Shown piece after piece: positions 44,123 to 56,004 of a stretch of DNA of 64,000 nt. Source of the DNA: Hymenoscyphus infarciens (taxonomy: Eukaryota > Ascomycota > Leotiomycetes > Helotiales > Helotiaceae); assembly GCA_001414345.1 (NCBI GenBank), contig LLCB01000142.1, positions 104,495-168,494 on the forward strand, written 5' to 3'. The notes below the pieces were generated by a model. It was given only the letters and a program-made list of their open reading frames with translations. It was not told the origin of the DNA and ran no database searches. The position numbers were made by a program, and so were the translations under genes. Each line of letters starts with the position of its first letter. Position 1 is the first letter of the stretch.

Positions 44123-45844
44123 ATGTCTGAGCAATTATGGACCTTTGGCGTGGAAATGGAGTTTATACTTGGGGAGGCGTTGCCTGGTACCAAAATTGAT
44201 CCCAAAGAAACCCGCACGTTGAAATTTCCACCGACTAAGGAAGCGAAGACAAGAAATGAAGAATGGTCCCAAGAAAAGCATGACCGGTATAACAAAAGAA
44301 ACTACGCGAATTGGTCAAGAGGAGATATTCCTTACAGAGATGATTACGACCCCGATAAGACATTTTACGACGTCGCTGATCATATCTTAGTTACCTTGAG
44401 AGATGCAGGTATCAAGGTCGGCCTGGAAGTTTCGGGAAAACCTGACATCAAACAATGGCAACTAAAAGATGACCCTAGTGTTTATGCCCATTCAGAGGAT
44501 GTGCCAGAAAAGTACAAGGGGATTCACTGGCACAGTTTCGAGATAGTTTCACCAGCCTTCTATTACGACCCTCGTTCTTTGCAAGAGGTAGAGCGCCTTT
44601 GTAGTCTTCTGGATAACACTTACATCATTCTCACCAACGACTCAATTGACCCAGTCGCCCACAAGATAAACATAGCCGGGTTGTAAGTAATTTTTCCCTT
44701 TTCCAAATTCTCGATGCAACAATTAGAACTTATGCTAATTTAGATTTTTAGACATGTACATGTAGGTAACGGGACTCAGGAGGGCATTTCGCTTGAATCC
44801 GCACGCCGAATAGCTGCCTTTCTGTGGACTTTTGAACCTCAACTCAATGCTCTCCACCCACAAATCCGACAAGACAGTACGTGGTCAAGGGGATTGAGAA
44901 ACTGGTCACGCTTTGCACAGAAAAGACTAAGCCAGTCGCTAGGATCGTGCCCTTCCGCTCTTCAAGGAATATCCCATTTCCTGAGCTGCAAGTCTTTTTA
45001 TGAGCTGACTCGTGATGTTGGCAGAGATGATTTTGATTTTGATGATGGGCGCAAGTATATGCTTTACAACTTTCGTGGTCTCAGAAGGAGGAGTGATGCA
45101 AGTGGTCTACCAAAGGTACCCACGATTGAGTTTAGAGAAGCTCAAGGGACAATGAACGGGACCGAAGTTGTCACATGGGTCAAAACTGCTGTTGAAATGA
45201 TCGATTGGTGCGTTCGCGCAAGTCCAGAGAGGTTCCAGTCCCTCTTATCTCAAGCTGCAGCAGACGAAGAGTGGATTGATGTTGCAGGCGAAATTGGCAG
45301 GACAGGCTATCTGCCTAAACTAGACGCGATAGCTGGCCAAGTGATCATGATTAAGGGCTTGAATGCAGTGGACCTATTAAAGCATATGGGTCTTATGTCA
45401 CAAGCGAAGTTCTACGAGGAAAGAAAACTTTACCCCCTCGCGCAATATGTCAAAGCTACAGAAGAATCACCGTTTGAAGAATTGCGTCCTGCTCGACGCT
45501 TACGACCTGCGTACAAACAAAGCGTCCAACTTGCTGCAAGTTCATTTCTGGCTCGCCGAGCAGCAGCACATACTGAACGTTCTTTAGGTTGGGAACAGAA
45601 AACTAACTTTGACCCTTCCTCTAAAATTTATCCAGCTCACGGCCCAGATCTCGATCACACCAATATCGATTTTCAACAAGGTTTGGACAAAGACTCACGA
45701 TCGAATTCCTTAATTTTTCTGCGCCAACAATCGCCAACTGAAACGGACTCAGAATCTCAAGAGGAGGAGTATATTGAATCTTTGATTGACACTTATACGA
45801 ATTTGAATCACCAAATTTCCAGGATACTAGGTCCCATTGGATAG
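44123..45844 (+). CDS. Amidoligase_2 family (COOH-NH2 ligase) protein, paralogue A
   Basis: Two exons, 44123-44682 and 44752-45844, join in phase into 550 aa. Family hallmarks of the glutamine-synthetase-like amidoligases are present: WTFGVEMEFIL at the N terminus (Glu-x-Glu metal site), HWHSFEIVSPAFYYDP, the split-by-intron motif GLHVHVGNG, ARRIAAFLWTFEPQLNALHP, PTIEFREAQGT and LLKHMGLMSQAKFYEE. The chemistry predicted for the superfamily is ATP-dependent amide-bond formation between a carboxylate and an amine; the substrates of fungal members are unknown. It has no signal peptide. A tail of about 100 residues, rich in Gln/Ser/Glu, is absent from paralogue B. The intron begins GTAAGTAATTTTTCCC, shared with B. 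Confidence 0.85.
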
Positions 45845-48800
45845 ATAACACCCTTCGACTCATTCTGAACGAGTAGTCGGATGGTTATTACCAAGGCTTG
45901 AAATCTTCCGAGTTAACTAATAGGTAAGTCGGAAAACTTACACAATAAAGAAGATAGAAATCCGAAATGGCTAGGCGGTGCCTGCTAATTCTTAGGATAA
46001 TTTATCTGACTGCCGGATTCTTGATGAACTACGGGAGGAACTTACTGATGTACCTACTGGTAAGTATTTTTTGATAGTAGGTAAGTAGCATTTTGTTTTT
46101 GTATTTGGATTCAGTTGATAGATTGTAATGAATTTTATAACCCAATGATGTTATCATAAAGTGAAAAACTGTTTACTTTTTTAAAACTTGATATCTCTTA
46201 ACAATTGTGTTGGCAAAGCAGATACGGAGTAGCAGTAGCCGCTTGTTGACACGAATTCGCTTCACAACGGACCCGGACCCTCTCCTTTCTATAGAACATA
46301 TATGTATACACGAAGATTGTTACTTCCAGGGACGTGACGAAATTTCAGAATGCGATATAATCTCGCTCCAAATGCACCCCAGTTAAAAACCATGATTATA
46401 ATGCCAAGTGAATTGAAAGGCCGAGTCTGAAGAGGTGGGAATGCGGAGCGCAGACGTACTCCAGAGCCACCGGAGCACCATGTGAGACCATGGTTTCAAA
46501 ATTTCAATTGAATCATTTCTTTTACAACTGAGAATCAGAGACGGAAGATTTTGGTGGTTTAAATTGACGATTACGAGACACCGATTACGAGACACCACAC
46601 CATTTTAAAGCCCGCCATTCAAGCCACACCTCAATCTGGCTGACCTCTTTCATGAAGCTCTACTTTTTTTGGGCTTGGTTGGAGTGAACGGCGCAATATG
46701 CCCTCGGATAGGACCATTTTCATGTCCTTGGTAGGTAATGATGTAATAGCAAATTCCTCTCCAACCGTCTCCCTATTTCCCCTCTTTTCCCTTGCAGACA
46801 AAATAAGCTCTCATTACTTGCATGCTTCGAAAAGTGCAAACTAACTCGACCCAAATGCGATAAAAGCTCTGAACTTGCAAGCGAACAGTGAGCTATAATC
46901 TTATACATCGACTCATATTTTTTTTGTATTTTTACGCTGTGTTCTTCTCAAGTTATCGCGTTAAGTACCGAACTATGGTGCCGCTTACCTTCTATCCACC
47001 TGAGCCTGCAAAACATAGATTCTCCATTTTTGTATTGCAACGCACGCCCACCCGCATTAAACTTACAACCTTTCCATGTTATATATTACACTTTATCCAT
47101 CTCAAAGGTCTCTTTCAATTTGCTGTTGCAGAATAAGTCTATCACATTCCCCTCGGGTGACATATATAAGCTTTTCAATTCAAGTGATTATCAACGGACA
47201 ACTACAAATCTCCTTGAATGCATTACAACAAGTGCACGAGTTCTTTGGGGCGTGTGCTTATTGTGTGCGCACGAGGAAATGTTAGGCGACCTCTTGAACG
47301 TATGAAAGACTCATGATCAGCTACTTCGTTTACCTAAAAAACTTACCTCCTTTCACGCTTCATTTTGGCTTCCCTGGTCTTGAAGACCTCTCGATCACAG
47401 CTGAATACTTTTTTGAAATGATTTGCTCAAACTCCGTATACTCTTACACTTGTCCGGGCCGAAGCGTAGTGTGTCTGCCTGAAAAGCTCGAAAGCTCCTA
47501 GAAACAATTGAGGTTCTAAGCCATTACGAAGTTCATTTCGACCTATATTATGTAAGTTATGAAATAAACCTTATTGAACGAGTAAACCCGTATTGGAATG
47601 GCATGGAAGTGAAATTGATTAGAGAACCAAAAATCAACTGAAAGATGTTCCACGTTTCCCTTACAACAATGATTGGCGGACATTTGAGTGCACTCGTTTG
47701 TAGGATCACGACACCGTTACACGCGATCCTAACGGGTAATTTGGTGGAGACGAGACGACAAATGGCATGGGAGATTCCCGTTGCCAATTACGGCGTAAGC
47801 CTTACGAAAAAGATCCGAATTCACCAAAGAAGGAACGGTGAAAGCTTACCATGCAGGGTTTTAATTTCGTATCCAGGGGAAGATCACCTTTTAGCGAGCA
47901 TAATTCTGACCACTCTTCATGCATTAGGAACTATACACGTCACTTTCAATATCCTACTCCCTTCCTCCTTTAAATCCGATGTGCAGAACCCAGGGAAGTA
48001 TCAGAATGCAAAAGCTTGCATGCAATCCTGCTGCACTGCATATGTATGGCTGAATGAGGAAACAATCATTGTAAAAAAATCTACACCGGCTCGCCCGGTA
48101 CGGCACAAGTTTTTCCTTTCAGGTACCGAGTACGGGTAGAATACTTGCATCCGGTCGCCCCTATATAGATGTGCAATTTCAACAACATTTTTTCCACATG
48201 GTAGTTCCTCGCCTCAGCCTCACTTGGTTACCAGAAATTCAGGAACGAATCAGAGCGTTTGAATTACAACAGCAGTACGGCGTAGTGATGCGCTAGTGCA
48301 ACGACGTTGAATTTTATTAGGTGTGTGACTTTATTCCCCGAAGAATGAAGACACGAGTCGCTCAACGAGTCCTGTAAGAAGCTAGGCAACGATGGAAGTG
48401 ATTACTTGCCAGACTTGCAGTCCATGTTTGAAATGGAATTCAATTTTCCCATACACTGAATTTGTATCAGCTGCACAGTAATTAGAATCTCCCCAATTGA
48501 CTACCCATTTTCAGTGTTTGTGTCCAGTTTTTAGTCTGAAGACAAATTCAACGGTTAAAAAGATGTTTATGAGTTTTCCATTTCTTATTTCCTATTAATG
48601 TAGGGGATTAAAGTATTCGTTTGGTAGCAAAGGACTTTTGGAACTCAGATCTTGGTTACTGGTACCCGAACCCGAGTTGGACGAATACGAGTGTAAGCAA
48701 ACCCCAAGTACAATGAAGGCACAGGAAGGCGGGAGGTCGTCTTTCCCTATTCTCCTGACCAGGGAGTTTGATTAGTTTGAGGGTCCAGGCTCTTTGAATT

Positions 48801-48941
48801 CAAGGTACTAGGTCGTGATGTCTATAAGGAGGGGGGCTCCTCGAATGTTGTGATCAGCCAACCTTGTCAATCAGACAGCTCTTCTTTACACTCTTTTGGA
48901 TATATTATTTTAATACAAATTCCTATCATAATCTTAACAAC
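45845..48941. other. 3.1-kb intergenic stretch between amidoligase A and the peroxidase
   Basis: A 164-codon plus-strand frame (47645-48139) is the only long one; it has no family resemblance, so it is not called. T-rich sequence follows the amidoligase stop. No repeat of the named families is found here. Confidence 0.4.
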
Positions 48942-50437
48942 ATGGCTATCCTCCGTCTCAACAAGCTTTTGGCTTATTCTGCCATTATTCTATCTGCTCA
49001 AGCAGCTATCGCGGGAAACTCTGATCCAACCACGAACCAAGGTCTCCTTGGAGATCTTGTGGAAATGCCACTATCAAACCTCACCTCCGCTGGCTCACTT
49101 CTCCGTGCTTGGCTTCTACACCAAGGAAGTGCTATTGGTCCAGATAATCCAGTAAGTCTCGGGTTCACAGTGGATTTTCTCCTATTCTACAAAAGTTGCA
49201 AAAATACTCTCCTTCACTCATGAGACATGTTCAACAATTCCCTCGTCTTGGAGAAGTAAACTGACTGCGATATTCATGTATTAGGGACCACAACCAGACT
49301 GCGCTACAGACGTCTGCTGTCCATGGTAGGAGCCTTCCCTTCCTTTTGCTGCCTAGATTCCATCACGATTCTACCTCAGCCGAAATAAAGATGAACTTCT
49401 CAGCTAACTCATTTCTTCAGGTATGCTATATCCAAAGAGTTGTCGGCACTCTTCATTGATCCGACAACGAAAGAATGTACCGATGATGCTCGAGCCGCAG
49501 TTCGTCTTGGATTCCACGATGCCGCTTCTTGGTCCAAGAAGGCATCGGCTCTAGGAGACGACAGAGGTGGAGCCGATGGATCTTTCCTCCTTTTCCGTGA
49601 AGACGCACGTCCAGAAAACAATGGCCTCCAAGATTTTGTCGGAAAACTTGTAGATATACATTCGAGAAACCCTGGTGTCAGTGCAGCAGATATCATTCAG
49701 TTTGCTGCTCATCACGGAACCGTATCTTGCCCTCAAGGACCAAGAATTGTGTTCTTTGCAGGCAGAAAGGATGCTACCGAGGCTGCACCTCCTGGGTTGG
49801 TTCCAGATGTTCACGACAGTTCTCAGAACTTGATCGATTTAATGATGGATAAGACCATAAATGCCCAAGATCTTACATCGCTTTTGGGGGCACATACTTC
49901 TGCAAAACGTATGTAACATTTCTTTTTGTTTCCCTTTTAGAGGTCTATTCTTGGTGGTCGGGAGCAATTTTTATTCATACTCGATGCTCTCGGCTTCATT
50001 TTCAGCTAAAAAACAAAGACTGATGTTTTACAGAATTCCATGTCGATGAGTCTCAGACCGGTGCCCCACAAGACTCAACACCTGGAATTTGGGATACCAA
50101 CTTCTACAACGAGACTCTCCAAACCACCGCCGATCCAGGCGTCTTTCGCTTTCCATCCGATCTTGTACTCTCCCAGTCCCAAAACATGAGTGCCATCTGG
50201 AAAGGATTTGTTGGACAACAACAATTTTGGAACCAGGTAAGAATACACTCCGCACATATTAAACCCGTTCCATACTAACTTGTTCAGGAATTCGCACTCG
50301 CATACACTCGTCTCGGTCTCCTGGGTGTTAACAACATTAACGATTTGAAGGACTGCACCAATGCACTTCCTCCCCATATTCCGGAGATTGCTGGAGCTGT
50401 CGGAGGAGCAAGACGTCGTAGAAACTTATACCACTAG
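48942..50437 (+). CDS. Secreted class II-type heme peroxidase
   Basis: Five exons, 48942-49151, 49285-49325, 49421-49908, 50034-50236 and 50288-50437, join in phase into 363 aa. A signal peptide (MAILRLNKLLAYSAIILSAQ) is followed by an N-terminal segment common to ascomycete peroxidases of this type (GLLGDLVEMPLSNLTSAGSL, CATDVCCPW), then the distal heme site AAVRLGFHDAASW with its Arg and His, GGADGSFLLF, ADIIQFAAHHGTVSCPQGPR, and the proximal His region LTSLLGAHTSAKQFHVD. This is the class II (PF00141) fold. No Mn-binding or exposed catalytic Trp site can be asserted, so a generic low-redox peroxidase is the safest call. It sits between two amidoligase paralogues on the same strand. Confidence 0.9.
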
Positions 50438-51435
50438 TGTATCGTTTAGTTAGATGATGAAATGATAATGGTGTTTGAGGGGATATAAAGAAGGGTAGGC
50501 AATACGATTATGGGAATTTGAAGGCGCTGTACTATAACTTATTTTGTGATGCATTTCTAAGGATACTAATAACAAAGATATCTCCATTCTTTGAACTCCA
50601 AAAGTTTGTGAGTAGTATTTGGCTTCAAGTTTGCACGTGTTTGGATTCTCCTTGAAGTGAAACCAATAACCCTTCCACTCACTCAAGATCAATTAATTGA
50701 CTAGACGGCGAGCTCCCATGGTTTTATACCTTAACTAACTGTTACATGGCATGACTCAAATCTTATGGAATCGTTAATGGCAATAGTAAACCCTACTAAG
50801 AACCCATCCACAACAATATATATTTGCTTCTTTAAATCTTAACCTTATTTTCTCAAGGGCGTCGGCAAACCCAACGTCTTCGCTAATATCTCTTCATCGG
50901 TAGATATGGAGTGTCGTGTATACTCGGTTCGTTAATTTTCCAGTCCTTTCAACCAAAATTTGAAGCTGGTTATGAAAGAGTGACGCGCGAAATCGTGGGC
51001 TTCGAGAAGCCTTGCGTGTATCTTGGCGAAATTGTAGATGGTATATCCAAGTAAAAGAGAATGGAATAATAGTGGGCGTTGTATTACTTGAATGATTGCA
51101 AGTTCTAGACCAGCATCCTATTGAGTGAGAAACAAATATCAAAATTACTGTGCCAGACTTGAATGGATTTCTATTGTGGATGCCGGAAATGGCAAAGAGA
51201 TTCTTTCACTGTCCACAAAAAATCTCCTTTAACTCTAAATGTAGACAATGAGACAATTACATTAAGAAGGCCACAGAGACAAAGAGTTCATTAGAAGATA
51301 AAGAATAAACGACAATAGAATCATTCACTTTATGCTAGGTATTTATATAATATTCCGAAGAACATTTCCCAAGGTGGAAAGCTGAACAAACTACACAACA
51401 AACATAGCACACAGCAATTTTTTCAATCCGTAATC
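50438..51435. other. Intergenic region between the peroxidase and amidoligase B genes
   Basis: AT-rich, no supported gene. A-rich sequence directly precedes the amidoligase B start, as with paralogue A. Confidence 0.35.
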
Positions 51436-52764
51436 ATGCCTTCTCCCGCGTTCGATATTACAGCAGCGGTTGGAGCTTATATGAGGCGCTCGCCGCCACC
51501 AGCCCGAAGATTGTCAAGAAAAGAAGCCCCAAAGAAGGCTGAACGCCTACCCAAGGAAAAAAAACTAACATTCGGAGTGGAGCTAGAATTCTTACTTGCG
51601 TATCAAGCCCCGTCAGAGGAATTTAAAGGCGATCCCGATCCCGATGACCCTCGTCGGATTCATAAGATTGTTCAGACCAAAACCGATACTTACATGATGT
51701 ATGCTTCCCGGCAACAACGAGACGAAGCCCACCAGCATATCACGGACACTTTGATTGAGGTGGGAGTTCCAGCTCGCAATGAATGGGATTTTGACTTCCC
51801 CAGGCGTCCTCAGCAATTCGTGGTAGCTGATGATTCGAGTATCGTACCCCGCGACGAGGACGATAGGTATTCATACATGTCAACAGAAGTAAAGTCTCCC
51901 CCTTTCTACTACCAAAGAGAAGCACTGCTGCAGGTCAGTGGAGTATTGCAACGTCTGACGTCTACTTACAGGTTAGTCTGTAATAACAGTACCGGTGTTC
52001 GTAAGTAATTTTTCCCTTTGTTCTAACTTTAGAAAATCACATGCTAATTTATGATAGACGTACATATTGGCTACGGAAAGACTGACGGCAAGGAAAACTG
52101 CTGGCATCCACGTGTTGCTAGTAAGTTGATGGCTGTTCTATGGGTTTTCCAAGATCGCCTCGATACTTTGCATCCCGTTCGTCGCCGAACCAATAAGGTT
52201 GGAAGCAAACACTGCCCAAGCTTATGGACAAGGTCAGAACTTGCATATCAACTACGAGATGACCCAGAATGGAAACAGAATGGATTAGAGAGACTCCTGG
52301 GACTCGGGGAAGAGAACGATTGCGACGAGATTGTCAAAATAGCTGGTGCTAAAGACAATTTACACATGCGTCTAGGCTACAATATCGACAACCTCTCCGG
52401 GTCTATCAGAGAGTGTAAAACTTTCGAGTTTAGACAGCATTGTGGAACGCTTTCTCCGGACAGAATCTCAGCATGGATCAATGTGTGTGCTGGTCTAGTA
52501 GAGTTCGCTGACACGGTTGAAGATGATTTACTTGAACCCTTTCTTAGAAGTCACGTCAATGACGAACTCGAAGACTATACTGTCATTGACCTGCTACGAG
52601 CAATTGGTCGGCCTGAAGAAGCCGAGTTTTACGACCAGATAATCCGTGAGTATGACCAAGACTACGCTTCTGAAGACTTTGAAGTGAAAGAGTTACCTCC
52701 CCATCGACCTTCGAAGCTCGAGTTTTATGATAGGAGAGTTCTTGACCCGCCACCATCTCCTTGA
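51436..52764 (+). CDS. Amidoligase_2 family (COOH-NH2 ligase) protein, paralogue B
   Basis: Two exons, 51436-52000 and 52058-52764, join in phase into 423 aa. It shares the order of motifs with paralogue A: LTFGVELEFLLAYQ, STEVKSPPFYYQRE, GVHVHIGYGK across the intron, LMAVLWVFQDRLDTLHPVRR, CKTFEFRQHCGTL and LLRAIGRPEEAEFYDQ. It differs by a Pro/Arg-rich N-terminal extension of about 45 residues and lacks the long tail of A. By eye, identity outside the motifs is low, so the duplication is old, or the two were acquired separately. The intron interrupts the same HVH(V/I)G motif, but in phase 1 instead of phase 2, and starts with the same 16 bases as in A. Confidence 0.85.
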
Positions 52765-53351
52765 CTTGTTGAAAGATAGAGTCTGAACGGAATAGAGTAC
52801 GTTTATGAATGAACTCTAGGCTTTTACTACGTACCTAGCCGCTAGTAGTTACTGATTTTCAAACTATTTATATATTTAGACATTTTTCGCTTTGTAAACA
52901 AAGGAAGTTTTCAATAAAAGACATGAAAACTTGTTCAATTAATTTAGTATAAGAAAAAACAGTAGTCTACAACTCTAGCGATATCTCTAAAGAGTCTCTC
53001 TAAAACTTATTAACACCTAACGACAGTGTAAGCACAAATTAAATAAGTTAATCATTTATTTATGTACTTGATAATTAGCACGTATGTTGATGATATTAGA
53101 TTGATTTTTCTATTTTAATTATTAATTATTAATTATTAATTATTAATTAATTAATTATTATAATTAATATACTATATATAGTATATAGTATATACAAAGC
53201 TTATAAAGCTAAAGATTAGTACTTGATATCTTGTTAATATATCTTTATCACTAAATAATCAATAGCTAATTTATTAAGACTTAAAATAAAGGAGTTACGT
53301 CGTAAAAAGACTGCTTAGAAGGTTTCGCTTAAGCTCTCGGCAGTGCCGGAA

Positions 53352-53394
53352 CGCCACTCCGACGCCACTCCGACGCCACTCCGACGCCACTCCG
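53352..53394. repeat. 11-bp tandem repeat CGCCACTCCGA, about four copies
   Basis: Four head-to-tail units of CGCCACTCCGA (the last one changed at its end). It is a GC-rich patch in an otherwise AT-rich island, so it must be younger than the decay, or protected from it. Confidence 0.85.
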
Positions 53395-55545
53395 GGTCTC
53401 GGTCCGGCCCCGATACCACCGGACCGGTCACGTGCTATTTTAATCAAATTAATCAATTAATTCTCTGATTAATAATTAGGAACTTATTTATCTATGATTA
53501 GATTAAGTATACGTTATTAATCTAATCTAATCTAATCATATCTTACGCTGTCTAACGATATCATAGTTAGAACTTATTAGTATAAGCAAAAGAGTGTTTT
53601 GCAAATGTAATACACGCTTTTCTACGATAATCTCTCTAAACTCCTCGTTAATCTCGTATACTTCCGCGTTTGCTTCTTTCTTTCTTCTCTCGGCTATGGT
53701 CTTTACCGGTTTTCTAAATAAATTCTATTAATTCCGACTTAATTCCTTAAGATTCTCAAATTTCATTCTTTCTAAACATAGTATACTAACACACCTGAAA
53801 CTTAGAAATGCCCCTTGATTACTCTTATGCGTATATATAGTTGATAAGTGAGATATAAAAAATCAAGTAGATTCTAATAAGGCTGTCTCGGCGACTCGGC
53901 CGCTTTGTAATTAATTATTCTTCTTCATAGAAACCAACGGTCGTAAACACTTAGTCTTTGTTATTATCGTCGATATAATTGAATCGTTTTATATAACTAA
54001 TTCGTAGATGTTTTGATAGCGTACGTAGTATTAACGGCTTAGTTAATAATACTTATATAATATATATTACAACTTTCTTCTACTCTAAACAATCAAAATC
54101 GTTGATTTATAATATTTAAGTGAGTAAGTAATAATAGTTCTATCTAAATTTAGACGACTCTTTTCTCTTCACATCTTGCTACAAGTATTATTAGTCGTTG
54201 ACTTTACTCTCTTCTCCGAATCAGTAATTTCACTCCGAGCCTTCTTCAAAAAGGCTTAACCTAGCTCTAACACTTTTTAGAATCTCAACATCCGACTAAC
54301 ACTTTTGCGTCTAGTTGGTTATATCTTCAACTAATAAAACCAACTACCTAGAATACACCACGAACAGGAAGTGCGTGCACCAAAACCTCGGATTCATGAC
54401 AATTGAGAAAGAGGAAGGACAACATTAGGAAAAGATTTCCTAGTCGGGACTCTCTTGTTTTTTGCTTTTTCTCGAAAGCCGAATTAACAATGAGAACAGA
54501 GAAATTCCCGCTATTCTGAGAGAGAAAGCATCTGCCTAATGAGCTGACAAGATGCGAAATTTATTTTCTTCGGCCCGTTTCCCTAAAGGAGTAACTCTTC
54601 AGTCTCTGAAGTTCTGCCTACATAGAGGCTGGAGTGATTCTAAGCCTCAATTTTATGAAACCTCACGATAACCGTCCGAGGCTTAGTTTACCCCAGAAAG
54701 TTTGTAGATATACCCTGGTCCAAGTCTAAATTACCAAGATTTGGTCCCTTGCTCCTTTTAAAAGAAACGAGTGGGTTGAACAATCCGAATCTCTGGAGCA
54801 AAAATCTACAGTGTAACATCCAGCGTAACATGCAACCCCCCGTCGCCTTCGGCATGGCCGATATGTAAGATCACGTGCCGCTCCCCCACACTTTTTTAGT
54901 CACAAAAAGGAAGCAAACAACCTGGAAGCGAGCCATCAGGAATACTCCCCGAGATCCTGTTTTCTTTTTTTCAAGCACGTCATTACCACCTCGAATTTCA
55001 TAATCAAAACACCAAACAAGCGCCACTAAACGCGTGCTCGGGTGATTTTGACACCACAAAGGGTTCACTCCATCATTTGGTTCTATTCTTTCATCTCGTC
55101 GATTCGTGAGGGGAACTTTTCTCTTTTCTTTTCGGTGGGATTGCGGCGAGGTCATGTTTTGTTTGCTGAGCAGCTGCAGATGAACCCTGACCTGGAGTGG
55201 AGCGGAGCGGAACGGCCAAGACGTCCCGGCTGTCGACCTGTCGACCACACAACTTTGGAGGCGACAGCGACTGGAAAAGCCACCGGGTGATAAGCTTCAC
55301 ACAAGACGGTGAGAGGGAGGGTTAAGCTTCGCCCAGAGCTTGGAATTCCTAGATCTGGCCTGTTGAAGAACGTCACGGGATATATTTGTTATTTTGATAC
55401 CTTTAAGATTTGACGGACAAGGGAGATGAATTTGATACTTGAGATGGCTTTTGCAGGATGGCATTTTAGAATGACTTTGCCATCACGGTCGTGGACTCAA
55501 TTCCAGTTCCAGGCTCTAGGATCTTGCTGCAAGATGTCAGCCTCT

Positions 55546-55586
55546 ATGGGGCAATTATGGGGCAATTATGGGGCAATTATGGGGCA
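55546..55586. repeat. 11-bp tandem repeat ATGGGGCAATT, about four copies
   Basis: The unit repeats three full times with a fourth partial copy. It lies about 420 bp upstream of the permease start and may affect its promoter. Confidence 0.75.
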
Positions 55587-56004
55587 ACTCGTCTGCAGAA
55601 CCTTAGCAGGCAATCCTCTCAATGGAGCTTCTCATTGGTTGTCATCTTCCCAACATCCAACCAAGTCTCGATTTCACAATCCTACGCAAGGATTAGCAGG
55701 GATCTAGCTAGTGCCCTTCTGTCGTAGCCCCGCGCCATACCAGGTAGCGTAGCTTCTGATGACCGTCATACTCGATACTCGACCACCCATCCCCCATCAA
55801 CTTGAAAATCCTTAAAAGAAAGACATCTTTGCGCCGACTCTTACAACTCTTACAACAGCCCGTGGAACGAGTGAAGGACTCCTCGACACGCGCACTCATT
55901 TCATTTCAACACAAACAAATCATCGTGCGATTAATGCAGTTCCACCAGCATCTCAATCTCCACCTCGTCTACTACGCGCCCCTCATCCATTTCCCCTCGC
56001 GAAA

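Larger units (their letters stand above)
52765..56004. other. AT-rich RIP-type island and gene-free stretch
   Basis: 52.85-54.35 kb is very AT-rich, with TTAATTA runs at 53110-53160 and no open frame, and looks like DNA decayed by RIP. A GC-rich patch at 53330-53435 interrupts it and contains the 11-bp tandem repeat listed separately. 54.4-56.0 kb has ordinary composition and no supported gene; an 11-bp tandem repeat (ATGGGGCAATT, about four copies) lies at 55546-55586. Confidence 0.5.

Noticed and set aside
47645..48139. 164-codon plus-strand open frame
   Set aside because: No recognisable domain, signal peptide or conserved motif. Length is compatible with chance in a 3-kb gap; kept out of the gene list.
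41361..52764. Calling the locus a classical secondary-metabolite cluster
   Set aside because: No PKS, NRPS, terpene cyclase or pathway regulator is present; only the weaker claim of a candidate accessory locus is kept.
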